Source of the DNA: Bizionia paragorgiae
Lineage (GTDB): Bacteria; Bacteroidota; Bacteroidia; Flavobacteriales; Flavobacteriaceae
Assembly (NCBI RefSeq): GCF_900107625.1
Contig: NZ_FNQK01000012.1
Coordinates: forward strand, 1-64,000
Reading direction: 5' to 3'
Length of the DNA stretch: 64,000 bases
A model generated the notes under the pieces. The model saw only the letters and a program-made list of their open reading frames with translations. It was not told where the DNA came from and did no database searches. Of the stretch, positions 15,646 through 24,491 are shown piece by piece. Positions within the stretch are counted from its first letter, which is position 1. Each line of letters opens with the position of its first letter. The position numbers and the translations under genes are program-made.

Positions 15646-16086
15646 ATGAAAAAAATTAAGCTTTTAGTAGTATTCTTATTTGTTAGTGTAATGGTAAACG
15701 CTCAAGAGGTTATCCACACCCAAGTTCCAAGTACGTTTACCGAAGGCTTACTGCAAGCTTACCCCGATGCAAAAGACATAGAATGGGAGCGTAGTAATAA
15801 TGATTACAAAGTGGCCTTTAAAAGCGGACTCTTAGAGCGGAAAATTTACTTTAATAGAAATGGAGACCAAGTTAAGATTGAAGCCGAAATGTCTAAAACG
15901 ACGCTTCCAACTAAATTAGCTAATGCGATTAGAAAAGATTACGCTGGCTATAAGATTGACTCGGTACATTCTATTTATAAAAATGGGATCGCTACTTACG
16001 AAGTTGTTTTAGCAAAAGAAGGGTGGGTTCAAGAAGTTGAACTAACCTATAGTGAGGCTGGGAACCTTCTGGATTCTAAAAGTTAA
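15646..16086 (+). CDS. Exported PepSY-like protein
   Basis: A 146-residue secreted protein with a clear signal peptide (KKIKLLVVFLFVSVMVNAQ, cut after NAQ). The mature part is two PepSY-like units, each of the form F...A(Y/K)PDAK-x-IEWER...YKV-F (about residues 25-80 and 85-145). This is the DUF2874/PepSY_like family, common in Bacteroidota and thought to be periplasmic, sometimes acting as inhibitors or sensors. It is a single-gene unit with its own palindromic operator. The exact role is unknown. Confidence 0.8.
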   Translation: MKKIKLLVVFLFVSVMVNAQEVIHTQVPSTFTEGLLQAYPDAKDIEWERSNNDYKVAFKSGLLERKIYFNRNGDQVKIEAEMSKTTLPTKLANAIRKDYAGYKIDSVHSIYKNGIATYEVVLAKEGWVQEVELTYSEAGNLLDSKS

Positions 16087-16278
16087 AACCGCGACAAATC
16101 CTTCTAGACCTTATTATTCTGTTTAACGTGTTAAATAAAGCGTTTTACAAATACCGCTATTAGACTTCTTAGATCTTTACGGCCCTAGTCAATAATAAGA
16201 TCTTTCTATAAAGATTTTTCAATCTACAAAATTGAAACCTACACCATGTATTTATTAATATATTAAAATTTTAAATTT

Positions 16279-17352
16279 ATGAATGCCACATTAAAAAAAC
16301 TAAAAAATATAAGTTCTGAAAACTGTATCACCATTATAATGAACACCCACAGAACAAAACCAGGATATTTACACGATGAATTAACGCTAAAAAATCTAAT
16401 CAAAGAGGCCGAAAATAGGCTTGTTGAAGATTTGCCAAAACCTGAAGCTACACGTTTAGTAGAGCAATTAAAAACCCTTGCGGCGCAAATAGACTACGAT
16501 CAAAATTTAGACAGTTTGGTACTTTTTGTTAATGAGGATATTGCGGAGTTCACAAGGTTACCGGTCCAGGTTACAGATCGTGTGGTGATTGATACTACGT
16601 TTTCGACAAGAGATTTAATTCGAGCTATGCACAAAGCTTCTAATTATTACGTGTTGGTTTTGAGTCAGGAAAAAGTACGACTTATAGAGGCTTTTAACGA
16701 TAAGGTGGTTAAAGAAATTAAATCGCCTTTCCCTATCGAGAACACACAATTTACGACGCGTAATACTGCAGAAGCGTCTAATGCTTCACGGCAAACGCAT
16801 TTAAAAGCCGAGTTTTTTAACCAGGTGGATAAAGCAGTTAATGCGATTAGAAAACAAAACCCATTGCCAGTATTAATTTGTACGGTGGAAGAAAATTTCT
16901 CTGAATATTTAAAAGTAGCCGACGAAAAAAATAGTATTTTTAATGTGTTTCTGAATAAGAATAGAGTGTTTGAAAAAGATCATGCTATTGTGTCTGAAGC
17001 ATGGAAAATTGTAGCGGATTATAATCGTGAAAGGAGTATTCAGCGTAAAACAGAATTGCTTAAAGCGGTTTCCGAGAACACGTTTTTGAGTGATACTTTC
17101 GAAATATGGAATGCGATAAAAGAAGGGCGCGTGGAAACCCTGTTCGTTGAGAATGAGTTGTATCAACCTGCAATTGTAAGTGAAGATGGTATTTCTTTTG
17201 TGTCCGATTACCAGCGTAATGATTCAAATGTAATCGATGATATATATGATGAAATGATGGAAATGAATATGGATTTTGGAGGCGATGTTGTATTCCTACC
17301 ACAAGGGGAATTAGCGAAATTTAACGGCTTTGGAGCCATAACAAGATATTAA
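16279..17352 (+). CDS. baeRF3-type protein (archaeo-eukaryotic release factor-like)
   Basis: A 357-residue soluble protein resembling the bacterial archaeo-eukaryotic release factor family 3 (baeRF3). The pattern is an N-terminal alpha/beta domain (ITIIMNTHRTKPGYLHDE, LKNLIKEAENRL), a middle strand region with YYVLVLSQEKVRLIEAF, and a C-terminal pelota/eRF1-like domain that includes PVLICTVEENFSEYL. Families of this type are predicted to act on stalled ribosomes under stress. The gene leads a same-strand run with an SDR, an HdeD-type membrane protein and a second SDR. A 22-nt gap separates it from the first SDR, so co-transcription is likely. Confidence 0.72.
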   Translation: MNATLKKLKNISSENCITIIMNTHRTKPGYLHDELTLKNLIKEAENRLVEDLPKPEATRLVEQLKTLAAQIDYDQNLDSLVLFVNEDIAEFTRLPVQVTDRVVIDTTFSTRDLIRAMHKASNYYVLVLSQEKVRLIEAFNDKVVKEIKSPFPIENTQFTTRNTAEASNASRQTHLKAEFFNQVDKAVNAIRKQNPLPVLICTVEENFSEYLKVADEKNSIFNVFLNKNRVFEKDHAIVSEAWKIVADYNRERSIQRKTELLKAVSENTFLSDTFEIWNAIKEGRVETLFVENELYQPAIVSEDGISFVSDYQRNDSNVIDDIYDEMMEMNMDFGGDVVFLPQGELAKFNGFGAITRY

Positions 17353-17374
17353 TTTATTAAAATAAACAAGAGAA

Positions 17375-18190
17375 ATGAGTATGCAAAAAGAAATAATAGT
17401 GATTACTGGAGGCGCTGGGGGAATTGGTCAAGCTTGTGCTCAAGCGTTTAAAGATCACCCTATAATATTAACCGATTATGCGCAAGGACAAGTTGATGCT
17501 GCAGTAGAAAAGTTGTCTAAAGATGGTTTTGATGTCTCGGGTGTGGCTTGCGATATTACCGATAAAAAGGATCTCGAAAAACTGATCCAGTTTGTTTCTA
17601 GTAAAGGTGCATTAAAAGCATTAGTTCATACCGCAGGAGTTAGTGGTACTGTTACCGATTTAAGAAAAGTTTTTACTATCGATTTGGTGGCTACAGAGCT
17701 CTTGGTGGAAGCCTTTTATGACTTAGCCGAAAAAGAATCGGTAGCTATTTTATTGTCTTCAATGATGGCGCATACCGTGCCTAGTAATCCCGCTTATGAT
17801 GGAGCGCTTGCCAATCCTCTAGAGTCAGATGCCTTTGATATTGTTAGTGGATTTGTAAATAACAATTCCGATACCATGTATAATTTTGCGAAGCGTGGTG
17901 TGCAGTTGTTAACGCATAAACATGCTAACAAATGGGGTGCTAAAGGAGCGCGAATAGTATCGGTATCGCCGGGTGTTATAGAAACACCAATGGCATTAAA
18001 AGCCGCAGAAGAACATCCAGAGCGTATGGAAGGTATTAAGAAAGCCACGCCGTTAAAGCGTAACGGACAGCCAGAGGATGTAGCTCAAGTGATCTATTTT
18101 CTAGCTAGCGATGCAGCCTCTTTTATAACGAGTACCGATATATTAGTCGATGGAGGGGTGATCCATAACATAAAAAAAATGTCAAAATAA
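17375..18190 (+). CDS. SDR-family oxidoreductase
   Basis: A 271-residue short-chain dehydrogenase. The nucleotide-binding motif TGGAGGIG is at residues 11-18, D34 after the second strand suggests NAD(H), and the catalytic pair is Y169-x-x-x-K173 (YNFAKR) with S128/S129. The gap between Ser and Tyr is about 40 residues rather than the usual 13, an insertion like that of 3-alpha-hydroxysteroid dehydrogenase or carbonyl reductase types. The C-terminal GVIETPMALKAAEEHPERM and DVAQVIYFLASDAAS are standard. Substrate cannot be told. Second gene of the baeRF3 cluster. Confidence 0.88.
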   Translation: MSMQKEIIVITGGAGGIGQACAQAFKDHPIILTDYAQGQVDAAVEKLSKDGFDVSGVACDITDKKDLEKLIQFVSSKGALKALVHTAGVSGTVTDLRKVFTIDLVATELLVEAFYDLAEKESVAILLSSMMAHTVPSNPAYDGALANPLESDAFDIVSGFVNNNSDTMYNFAKRGVQLLTHKHANKWGAKGARIVSVSPGVIETPMALKAAEEHPERMEGIKKATPLKRNGQPEDVAQVIYFLASDAASFITSTDILVDGGVIHNIKKMSK

Positions 18191-18283
18191 TAACGCGTTT
18201 TGATGGTGTTACAGAAATTGAAGGGCAGCTGTCCGTTAGTGTAACCACCACATAAACCTATAAATAAAACGTATTAAACAACT

Positions 18284-18922
18284 ATGCAAACACTATTTTT
18301 AAAAACGGTAAAAGATGTTATCAAGTATTGGTATATTCCTTTATTGGTAGGGCTCTTTTTTGTTGTGGTTAGTATTGTCACTTTCTCATCGCCTATGAGT
18401 TCGTTGCTAACCCTCTCTGTTTTATTTGCTTTGTCTTTTATTTTTGGAGGGCTTTCGGAAGCTGTATTTTCATTTTTAAACAGAGACCGATTGGAAAGTT
18501 GGGGGTGGACCTTAGCCTTTGGCGTGGTGACGGTTGTTGTGGGTGTTCTTCTCTTGTCTAATCCGGCATTATCTATTACAACACTTGCTTTTTATATCGG
18601 ATTTATTATTTTATTCCGATCGGTTTCTGCGATTGGATTTGCTATGGATATAAAAAAATACGGTAGTAGGCATTGGGCAGGCTTATTAATTTTGGGTATT
18701 CTGGGGGCAGTTTTCTCGTTTGTCCTTATTTGGAATCCTGTTTTTGCTGGCTTAAGTGTGGTGATGCTGGTGGCCTTAAGTTTTTTTACGGCAGGACTTT
18801 TTAGTATGGTCTTGGCTTTTCAGCTGAGGCAATTGCACACATCCACTAAAGCGTTGTCAGCACAATTAAAAGAGCGCTATGATGCTTTAGAACGAGATAT
18901 TCGAGAAGAATGGTCGGAATAA
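18284..18922 (+). CDS. HdeD-like membrane protein (DUF308)
   Basis: A 212-residue protein with about six membrane segments in the DUF308 pattern of paired hairpins, for example IPLLVGLFFVVVSIVTF and WTLAFGVVTVVVGVLLLSNP, where the LLSNP turn is typical. Escherichia coli HdeD takes part in acid resistance at high cell density. The C-terminal 30 residues are charged and helical (LSAQLKERYDALERDIREEW) and probably cytoplasmic. It lies 93 nt after one SDR gene and 40 nt before another, supporting a shared stress role. Confidence 0.82.
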   Translation: MQTLFLKTVKDVIKYWYIPLLVGLFFVVVSIVTFSSPMSSLLTLSVLFALSFIFGGLSEAVFSFLNRDRLESWGWTLAFGVVTVVVGVLLLSNPALSITTLAFYIGFIILFRSVSAIGFAMDIKKYGSRHWAGLLILGILGAVFSFVLIWNPVFAGLSVVMLVALSFFTAGLFSMVLAFQLRQLHTSTKALSAQLKERYDALERDIREEWSE

Positions 18923-18962
18923 CAATACAAGATAAAAATCAAAAATTTAAAAATAGTTTAGC

Positions 18963-19709
18963 ATGAAAAACTTAAAAGACAAAGTCATTATAATAACTGG
19001 AGGTGCTGCAGGAATAGGTGGTGCCATGACCTCAGAATTAACAGAACGAGGCGCCTGCGTGGTTGCTGTCGATTTAAATGAAGAAGCAGGAGCAGAAAAA
19101 GTAGCTTCTAACCCAGATCAAATTGTTTTTTTAAAAGGAGACATTTCTAAAGAATCTATAGCAAAGGAAGCAGTAGCGCTCGCTATTTCGAAATTTGGAA
19201 AATTAACTAGTGTGGTTAATAATGCCCATGCTTCACGCCAAAAGCCTTTAATGGAACTAACGGAAGCCGATTGGGAGTTGTCTATGAATACGGGGTTAAA
19301 AGGAACCTTGCATTTTATGAAAGCTGCTTATCCGGAGCTTAAAAAAACGAAGGGGTCTATTGTAAACTTTGGTTCAGGAGCTGGACTGCTAGGTCAGAAA
19401 AACCAAGGAAGTTATGCCGCGGCGAAAGAAGCTATTAGAGGTCTGTCGCGAGTGGCTGCCAACGAATGGGCGGAAGAAGGCATACGTGTAAACGTAGTTT
19501 GTCCCCTAGCATTTACCGAAGGGGTTAAGCAATGGAAAGCACATTTTCCAGAGCAGTATGAAGAGATCATAGGTAAAAACCCAATGCATCGTTTTGGAGA
19601 CCCTCAAAAAGATGTGGCTCCAATTGTAGCCTTTTTATTAAGTGACGACAGCCAGTACATGACCGGTCAAACCCTTATGGCCGATGGTGGAGATATAAAA
19701 TTAAGATAA
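18963..19709 (+). CDS. SDR-family oxidoreductase
   Basis: A classical 248-residue short-chain dehydrogenase. The motif TGGAAGIG is at 12-19, D37 points to NAD(H), NNAHA at 86-90 is the stabilising NNAG variant, and the catalytic residues are S138, Y151 and K155 (SYAAAKEAI). The C-terminus (FLLSDDSQYMTGQTLMADGG) is typical. It ends the baeRF3-SDR-HdeD-SDR run and is followed by a terminator at 19802. It shares only the fold with the first SDR, so the two are not a recent duplication. Confidence 0.88.
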   Translation: MKNLKDKVIIITGGAAGIGGAMTSELTERGACVVAVDLNEEAGAEKVASNPDQIVFLKGDISKESIAKEAVALAISKFGKLTSVVNNAHASRQKPLMELTEADWELSMNTGLKGTLHFMKAAYPELKKTKGSIVNFGSGAGLLGQKNQGSYAAAKEAIRGLSRVAANEWAEEGIRVNVVCPLAFTEGVKQWKAHFPEQYEEIIGKNPMHRFGDPQKDVAPIVAFLLSDDSQYMTGQTLMADGGDIKLR

Positions 19710-19801
19710 AGCATTGGACGCCCTTAAGTCCCGATAAATAATAAATAAAAAAAACACTATCACTCATGGTGTGAAAAAAATACTACCGCTACAATTTTAT
19801 T

Positions 19802-19838
19802 AAACCCTTGTTAGATATGTATTTAACAAGGGTTTTTT
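19802..19838 (+). terminator. Rho-independent terminator after the SDR cluster
   Basis: AAACCCTTGTTA (19802-19813) and TAACAAGGGTTT (19824-19835) are perfect inverted repeats with a 10-nt loop and a T-run. Confidence 0.88.
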
Positions 19839-19952
19839 ATTTAAATCTATAGCTTGTCATTCCGAAGTATGAGAAATCACATAAAGATAGGGGCATAGGA
19901 TTGGATTTAATGAAAACGAAGGTTGTCATACCTACTATGTGTATATAATTAC

Positions 19953-19985
19953 AAAAACGACTCCGAAAGTTGTCGTTTTTCTTTT
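19953..19985 (+). terminator. Second rho-independent terminator
   Basis: AAAAACGAC (19953-19961) pairs with GTCGTTTTT (19972-19980), followed by CTTTTTT. It has no gene of its own before it. Confidence 0.75.
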
Positions 19986-20026
19986 TTAATGTATATTTGA
20001 TACTTCCCTAAATTAAGACAACTATT

Positions 20027-20617
20027 ATGCTACAAGAATTTTGGTTTAATGTGCAATATGGTATGAACCATGTTTTGGATATTAATGCTTATGATCACGT
20101 TTTATTCTTAATCGTTTTATCGGTTCCGTACTTGTTTAAAGATTGGAAGCGTGTGCTTATGTTGGTTACCGTTTTTACTGTTGGTCATACCATTTCTATT
20201 ATATTAGCAACTTACGGTGCGGTTAAGGTATCTGTTCCCGTTGTTGAGTTTTTAATTCCGTTAAGTATTCTAATTATAGGACTGTTTAATGTGTTTACAG
20301 CAGGTAAAGGTGCTCAAAAAGAAAAGGTAGGTGTGTTGTTTTTTTCAACCTTGTTTTTCGGATTGGTCCATGGGCTGGGCTTTGCAAGAGAATTACAAAT
20401 GTTAATAGGGCCTAATGATAACAAATTTCTAGTCATGCTAGAATTTGCTTTGGGTATTGAGTTAGCTCAAATTATCATTGTCTTTTTAGTCCTGTTTATA
20501 GGGTACTTAGTGCAAACGATTTTTAGGTTTTCTAAACGCGATTGGATTATGGTTTTGTCGGCCATTGTTATTGGTTTGGTTATCCCTATGCTAATGAACA
20601 GTGAGTTAATGGCTTAA
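20027..20617 (+). CDS. HupE/UreJ-family membrane protein
   Basis: A 196-residue protein with about six membrane segments. It matches the HupE/UreJ_2 family: an N-terminal GMNHVLDINAYDHVLFL, FTVGHTISIILATYG, and FGLVHGLGFARELQ, in which the conserved His and Asp residues could bind metal. HupE and UreJ relatives transport nickel, but no hydrogenase or urease gene is nearby, so the substrate is open. A single-gene unit. Confidence 0.85.
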   Translation: MLQEFWFNVQYGMNHVLDINAYDHVLFLIVLSVPYLFKDWKRVLMLVTVFTVGHTISIILATYGAVKVSVPVVEFLIPLSILIIGLFNVFTAGKGAQKEKVGVLFFSTLFFGLVHGLGFARELQMLIGPNDNKFLVMLEFALGIELAQIIIVFLVLFIGYLVQTIFRFSKRDWIMVLSAIVIGLVIPMLMNSELMA

Positions 20618-20817
20618 CGGTCTAGACTATTTTTCTTAAATCTTCTTTAATTGTATTGTTATTATATCGCGAACCTACTATCTTCGTAGTATAGTTACGC
20701 GTAAAAGATTGAGGTACTGTGGAGCTCTTTTTTAAAAGTTTTAAAAAAAGCGACTACCGAAAGCTTGGTTTTTAGCTTTTTCTGCTAAAAATACGCCCAA
20801 AATACATTTAAAATTAG

Positions 20818-21246
20818 ATGTCTCATAAAAAATTAAAGTACGATAAAGCTTATCTTAGAATAGCAAAAGAATGGGGAAAGCTGTCCTTTTGTGAACGCAA
20901 ACAAGTTGGTGCGGTTATTGTTAAAGATAGAATGATAATATCTGACGGATTTAACGGTACACCAACGGGGTTTGAGAATTTTTGCGAAGATGAAGAAGGC
21001 TATACCAAATGGTATGTCTTGCACGCCGAAGCTAATGCGATTTTAAAAGTGGCATCGTCTACACAGTCTTGTAAAGGGGCAACCTTATATATTACCCTTT
21101 CACCGTGCAAAGAATGTAGTAAATTAATTCATCAAGCAGGAATTGTTCGTGTGGTATATCACCAGGGGTATAAAGACGATTCAGGCTTGCGATTTCTTGA
21201 AAAAGCAGGCATAGAAGTCAGTCAGATACAGGAGCTAGAAGCCTAA
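20818..21246 (+). CDS. dCMP deaminase-family protein
   Basis: A 142-residue zinc-dependent deaminase, like ComEB and deoxycytidylate deaminases, which form dUMP from dCMP. The zinc site is H69-A-E71 (LHAEAN) and P96-C97-K-E-C100 (SPCKECSK). The substrate-loop segment FNGTPTGFENFCED is typical of the dCMP type rather than of TadA. Its stop codon overlaps the start of the protease gene by one base, so the two are translationally coupled, a pairing common in flavobacteria. Confidence 0.88.
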   Translation: MSHKKLKYDKAYLRIAKEWGKLSFCERKQVGAVIVKDRMIISDGFNGTPTGFENFCEDEEGYTKWYVLHAEANAILKVASSTQSCKGATLYITLSPCKECSKLIHQAGIVRVVYHQGYKDDSGLRFLEKAGIEVSQIQELEA

Positions 21247-22949
21247 TGAAAATGAAAAAAAAATACTGGCCATTGGTTTTAGGTGCAGCTATTGCGCTAG
21301 GTGTTTTTATTGGCGGAAAATTAAATTTCACCGACTCTTCCGATCGTATTTTTACATCCAATAGCAAAAAAGATAAACTAAACCGCCTTATTGATTACAT
21401 TGATTATGAGTATGTAGACGATGTAAATACCGATAGTATTGTAGATGTTACGGTAAATGGTATTTTAGAAAACTTAGACCCGCATTCTGTATATATTCCT
21501 AAAGATGAAATGCAAGAAGTCACCGAAAATATGAAAGGTGATTTTGTAGGTATTGGTATTAGTTTTTATACCCATAATGATACCATTACTGTGATAAGAA
21601 CGTTAGAAGGTGGGCCTAGTGAAAAAGCAGGCTTGAAAGCGGGAGATCGTATTATTACCGCAAATGGCGATTCGCTATTTGGTCGTGATTTAGAGAATGG
21701 TGATTTGGTGAAAAAATTAAAAGGCCTAATAGATACCAAGGTCAACTTAGAAATTATTCGTCGCGGTTATTCTAAACCCTTAGCGTTTACAGTAACTCGA
21801 GGGCATATTCCTATTAAAAGTGTTGATGCCGCTTATATGCTTGCTGATAGTTTAGGGTATATAAAAATTAATAGGTTCGCCGAGTCTACCTACCGCGAAT
21901 TTAAAACCGAGCTTAATAAACTTCAGGCACTGGGGGCTACCCAGTTGGCACTAGATTTACGTGAAAATCCAGGGGGCTTTTTAGGGGTTGCAGAGAAAAT
22001 TATAGATGAATTTCTAGAGGATAAAACACTCATTTTATTTACTAAAAATAAAAGCGGACAGATAGAGAAAAATTATGCCACATCGCGTGGTGATTTCGAA
22101 AATGGAAAGGTGTATGTGCTTATAGATGAAAACTCGGCTTCGGCAAGTGAAATTGTAGCCGGTGCATTACAAGATAATGATAAAGGGGTTATTGTAGGGC
22201 GTCGCTCGTACGGGAAAGGTTTGGTGCAGCGAGAAATGCAATTGGGCGATGGTAGTGCGGTGCGATTAACAGTATCGCGATATTATACACCAACAGGACG
22301 TTCTATTCAACGTGCCTACGACGAGGGTAATGGTGATTATTTTGATGACTATTATTCGCGAATTGAAAGCGGTGAGCTGTTTGACGCTTCTAAAATTGAA
22401 GTCGCCGATTCCTTAAAGTTTATCACTCCAAAAGGTAAGATCGTTTACGGTGGCGGAGGTATTATTCCCGATGTTTTTGTGCCTGTAGACCGTGCGATGA
22501 ATAACGAAACCTTATTGTATTTATACCGTCGTGGCTTAATAAATAACTTTGCTTTCGAGCATTTAGAACGCGACCGTGAGGCTTATGCTAAGCAAACGCG
22601 TCAGGATTTTATTTCCTTTTATGAGGTGGACGATGCCGTTATTGATGAGTTTCAAGAGTACTTGGAAATTAAAGGAAGAACAAGCAGTGTGTTTGTAACC
22701 TATAAGGAGGAAATTAAGCATTATATAAAAGCCGCTATTGCCGAGCAATTATTTGGTACTGGTGCTTTCGAAGAAGTGCTAAACCAACGTGATATTATGA
22801 TTGAAAAAATCATACACCTTAGTGCTGGCGTTATAAAAACAGTTGCAGAAACCGCTGATAGCAACGGGCAGGGCTTTGATGCTATAAATAAGGATTTGCC
22901 AAAAGCACAAACCGAGCAAGAGGTTGATAATGATATACTTAACGATTAA
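21246..22949 (+). CDS. S41-family C-terminal processing protease
   Basis: A 567-residue CtpA/Prc-type serine protease of the cell envelope. An N-terminal membrane anchor (WPLVLGAAIALGVFIGGKL, residues 8-26) is followed by a helical region, a PDZ domain (about 98-175, with EKAGLKAGDRIITANGDS) and the catalytic domain with S299 (NSASASEI) and K324 (SYGKGLVQ), 25 residues apart as in Prc. The C-terminal 170 residues are helical and acidic. It probably trims or degrades periplasmic proteins. It overlaps the deaminase gene by one base. Confidence 0.92.
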   Translation: MKMKKKYWPLVLGAAIALGVFIGGKLNFTDSSDRIFTSNSKKDKLNRLIDYIDYEYVDDVNTDSIVDVTVNGILENLDPHSVYIPKDEMQEVTENMKGDFVGIGISFYTHNDTITVIRTLEGGPSEKAGLKAGDRIITANGDSLFGRDLENGDLVKKLKGLIDTKVNLEIIRRGYSKPLAFTVTRGHIPIKSVDAAYMLADSLGYIKINRFAESTYREFKTELNKLQALGATQLALDLRENPGGFLGVAEKIIDEFLEDKTLILFTKNKSGQIEKNYATSRGDFENGKVYVLIDENSASASEIVAGALQDNDKGVIVGRRSYGKGLVQREMQLGDGSAVRLTVSRYYTPTGRSIQRAYDEGNGDYFDDYYSRIESGELFDASKIEVADSLKFITPKGKIVYGGGGIIPDVFVPVDRAMNNETLLYLYRRGLINNFAFEHLERDREAYAKQTRQDFISFYEVDDAVIDEFQEYLEIKGRTSSVFVTYKEEIKHYIKAAIAEQLFGTGAFEEVLNQRDIMIEKIIHLSAGVIKTVAETADSNGQGFDAINKDLPKAQTEQEVDNDILND

Positions 22950-22954
22950 CGTCT

Positions 22955-23557
22955 TTAGATTTTGTCGTGTACCTTGGTATGTCTGCCGTTATTCCATAGT
23001 GTTAATATATCGGTAGCCACATGAGCACCACTTCCAGCGGCAATAGAGAACTGACTTCTCCATCCTGCTAAAGTCCCCGCCACATATAACCCGTTTTCTA
23101 TAAGATGATCGGTATTTTCTAGCCAGATACGGTCTTTAGAAATAGCTGCTCTAGGATGCGATTTTATATAAGGCTCTAAGCCTTTAATGGTGATGAGGTT
23201 GGTATACCCCACAGCAATCACCACGATTTTTGATGTGTAGGTGCTTTTATTGGTCGTAACCGTATACGTTTCGCCAGTTTTAGTTACTGCCGTTACTTTT
23301 TCATTTTCAATTTGTTGTACTTCAGGGTAAAGATCGGCAAGTTGTTTTTTGCCTTCCGATAATATAGAAGCGCCTGTAGTTCCAGGTTTTAGGCCTAGAA
23401 CATTATTAAATTTAGCAGTTTGTAAATGCGATGCCTTTTGGTGTATAATAATCGCTACTTGTTTACCTTCGGCAAAAGGTTTTTTTAAACCAGAGCCTAA
23501 AACTAAAGCGCAAGAGAGGCCTGCTGCACCACCACCAATTATTAACGTGTCTAGCAT
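22955..23557 (-). CDS. FAD/NAD(P)-dependent oxidoreductase, short thioredoxin-reductase-like
   Basis: A 200-residue flavoprotein. The FAD motif GGGAAGLSCALVLGSG starts near residue 8, and the C-terminal FAD motif is NGLYVAGTLAGW. It lacks the CxxC redox pair of thioredoxin reductase and is shorter than usual (about 300), because the NAD domain is missing or reduced. This compact form is frequent in Bacteroidota and its substrate is unknown. It overlaps the small membrane protein gene by one base and belongs to the operon MarC / small protein / flavoprotein. Confidence 0.82.
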   Translation of the reverse strand: MLDTLIIGGGAAGLSCALVLGSGLKKPFAEGKQVAIIIHQKASHLQTAKFNNVLGLKPGTTGASILSEGKKQLADLYPEVQQIENEKVTAVTKTGETYTVTTNKSTYTSKIVVIAVGYTNLITIKGLEPYIKSHPRAAISKDRIWLENTDHLIENGLYVAGTLAGWRSQFSIAAGSGAHVATDILTLWNNGRHTKVHDKI

Positions 23558-23754
23558 TAGTGTTTCGATTTTTTTTCTATCGCTTTAGAGATGCGTAATA
23601 TTTGTAATAATAATAAAGCGCATAATGCGGCAAGCATAGTAATTAAAGCAACAACACTTTCGCCTTCTAAAAGATTAGTGAAATCTAATTTTGTAGCGTT
23701 AAAAATAACAAGTGCAATAGCTAGAGCTGATAATATGTAAGTAAAAATTTTCAT
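23557..23754 (-). CDS. Small two-helix membrane protein
   Basis: A 65-residue protein with two membrane segments: FTYILSALAIALVIFNAT and VALITMLAALCALLLLQIL. The basic C-terminus (RISKAIEKKSKH) should be cytoplasmic. It is the middle gene of the MarC operon, 9 nt after marC and overlapping the flavoprotein gene by one base (TAATG). Its tight placement suggests it is real, but no function can be given. Confidence 0.75.
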   Translation of the reverse strand: MKIFTYILSALAIALVIFNATKLDFTNLLEGESVVALITMLAALCALLLLQILRISKAIEKKSKH

Positions 23755-23763
23755 AATGTAAAT

Positions 23764-24345
23764 TTAAGCAAAAAGAACTTTAATATTGTGAGCAAATAAT
23801 TTTACTGCAATGGCTAGTAATATAACACCAAAAACTTTTCTAACAATACTAATTCCGTTAGGACCAATAATACGCTCTATACGTTTTGAGGTTTTTAAAA
23901 CAATATAGATAACTATAACGTTAAGTATTACGGCAACAATAATATTCTGGATGTTAAACTCGGCACGTAAAGATAATAAAGTTGTTAAACTTCCTGGTCC
24001 AGCAATTAAAGGGAAGGCTAAAGGAAATACCGAAGCAGTCATCGGGCTCGAGTCATCTTCCTTATAAAGCGTTATTCCTAAGATCATTTCTAGGGCTATA
24101 AAAAATAATATAAAGGCACCGGCTACAGCAAACGAGCTCACGTCGATACCGATAAGATTTAATATGCTTTTTCCTAAAAATAAAAAGGATATTAATATGA
24201 TTCCTGCAATAATAGAGGCCTTTTCGCTTTGTATGTGACCTACTTTTTTTCGTAAATCAATGATAATTGGAATGTTACCTACGATATCTATAACCGCAAA
24301 TAAAATCATAAAAGCTGTGAATATTTCTTTGAAATTTAATTCCAT
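23764..24345 (-). CDS. MarC-family integral membrane protein
   Basis: A 193-residue protein with six membrane segments of the MarC type (FTAFMILFAVIDIVGNIPII at the N-terminus, then FPLAFPLIAGPGSLTTLLSL). Despite its name, the family has no proven role in antibiotic resistance. It is the first gene of a leftward three-gene operon. The region upstream is shared with the divergent DUF3109 gene. Confidence 0.9.
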   Translation of the reverse strand: MELNFKEIFTAFMILFAVIDIVGNIPIIIDLRKKVGHIQSEKASIIAGIILISFLFLGKSILNLIGIDVSSFAVAGAFILFFIALEMILGITLYKEDDSSPMTASVFPLAFPLIAGPGSLTTLLSLRAEFNIQNIIVAVILNVIVIYIVLKTSKRIERIIGPNGISIVRKVFGVILLAIAVKLFAHNIKVLFA

Positions 24346-24459
24346 GCTAACTGGCGTTTAAAATTTATGCAAAACTAATCTAATAAAATCAGATAAATGC
24401 TTAGGAATACATAAAATTAAAGAGTTTGAAATTCTCTCTATAATCTTTTAATTAAGCAT

Positions 24460-24467
24460 TATATTTG
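24460..24467 (+). promoter_or_regulatory. -7 box of the DUF3109 gene
   Basis: TATATTTG fits the Bacteroidota TAnnTTTG box and lies 24 nt before the ATG at 24492. A -33 TTG at standard spacing is not evident. Confidence 0.5.
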
Positions 24468-24491
24468 CAGCGTATTTAACACTTACGATGT

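Larger units (their letters stand above)
19710..20026. other. Intergenic region with two terminators and a short repeat
   Basis: No gene is seen. It contains two rightward terminators (19802-19838 and 19953-19985) with about 115 bp between them. Between them lies TGTCATTCCGAAGTATGAG at 19856-19874, followed by AAATCACA. This resembles the interspersed TGTCATTCCGA...GAATC motif found between genes in many Bacteroidota. A short RNA could be made between the terminators, but no promoter is clear. Confidence 0.45.

Noticed and set aside
20675-20700. Imperfect inverted repeat (CTACTATCTTCGTAGTATAG) before the dCMP-deaminase gene
   Set aside because: The arms do not pair cleanly and no T-run or promoter box gives it a clear role.
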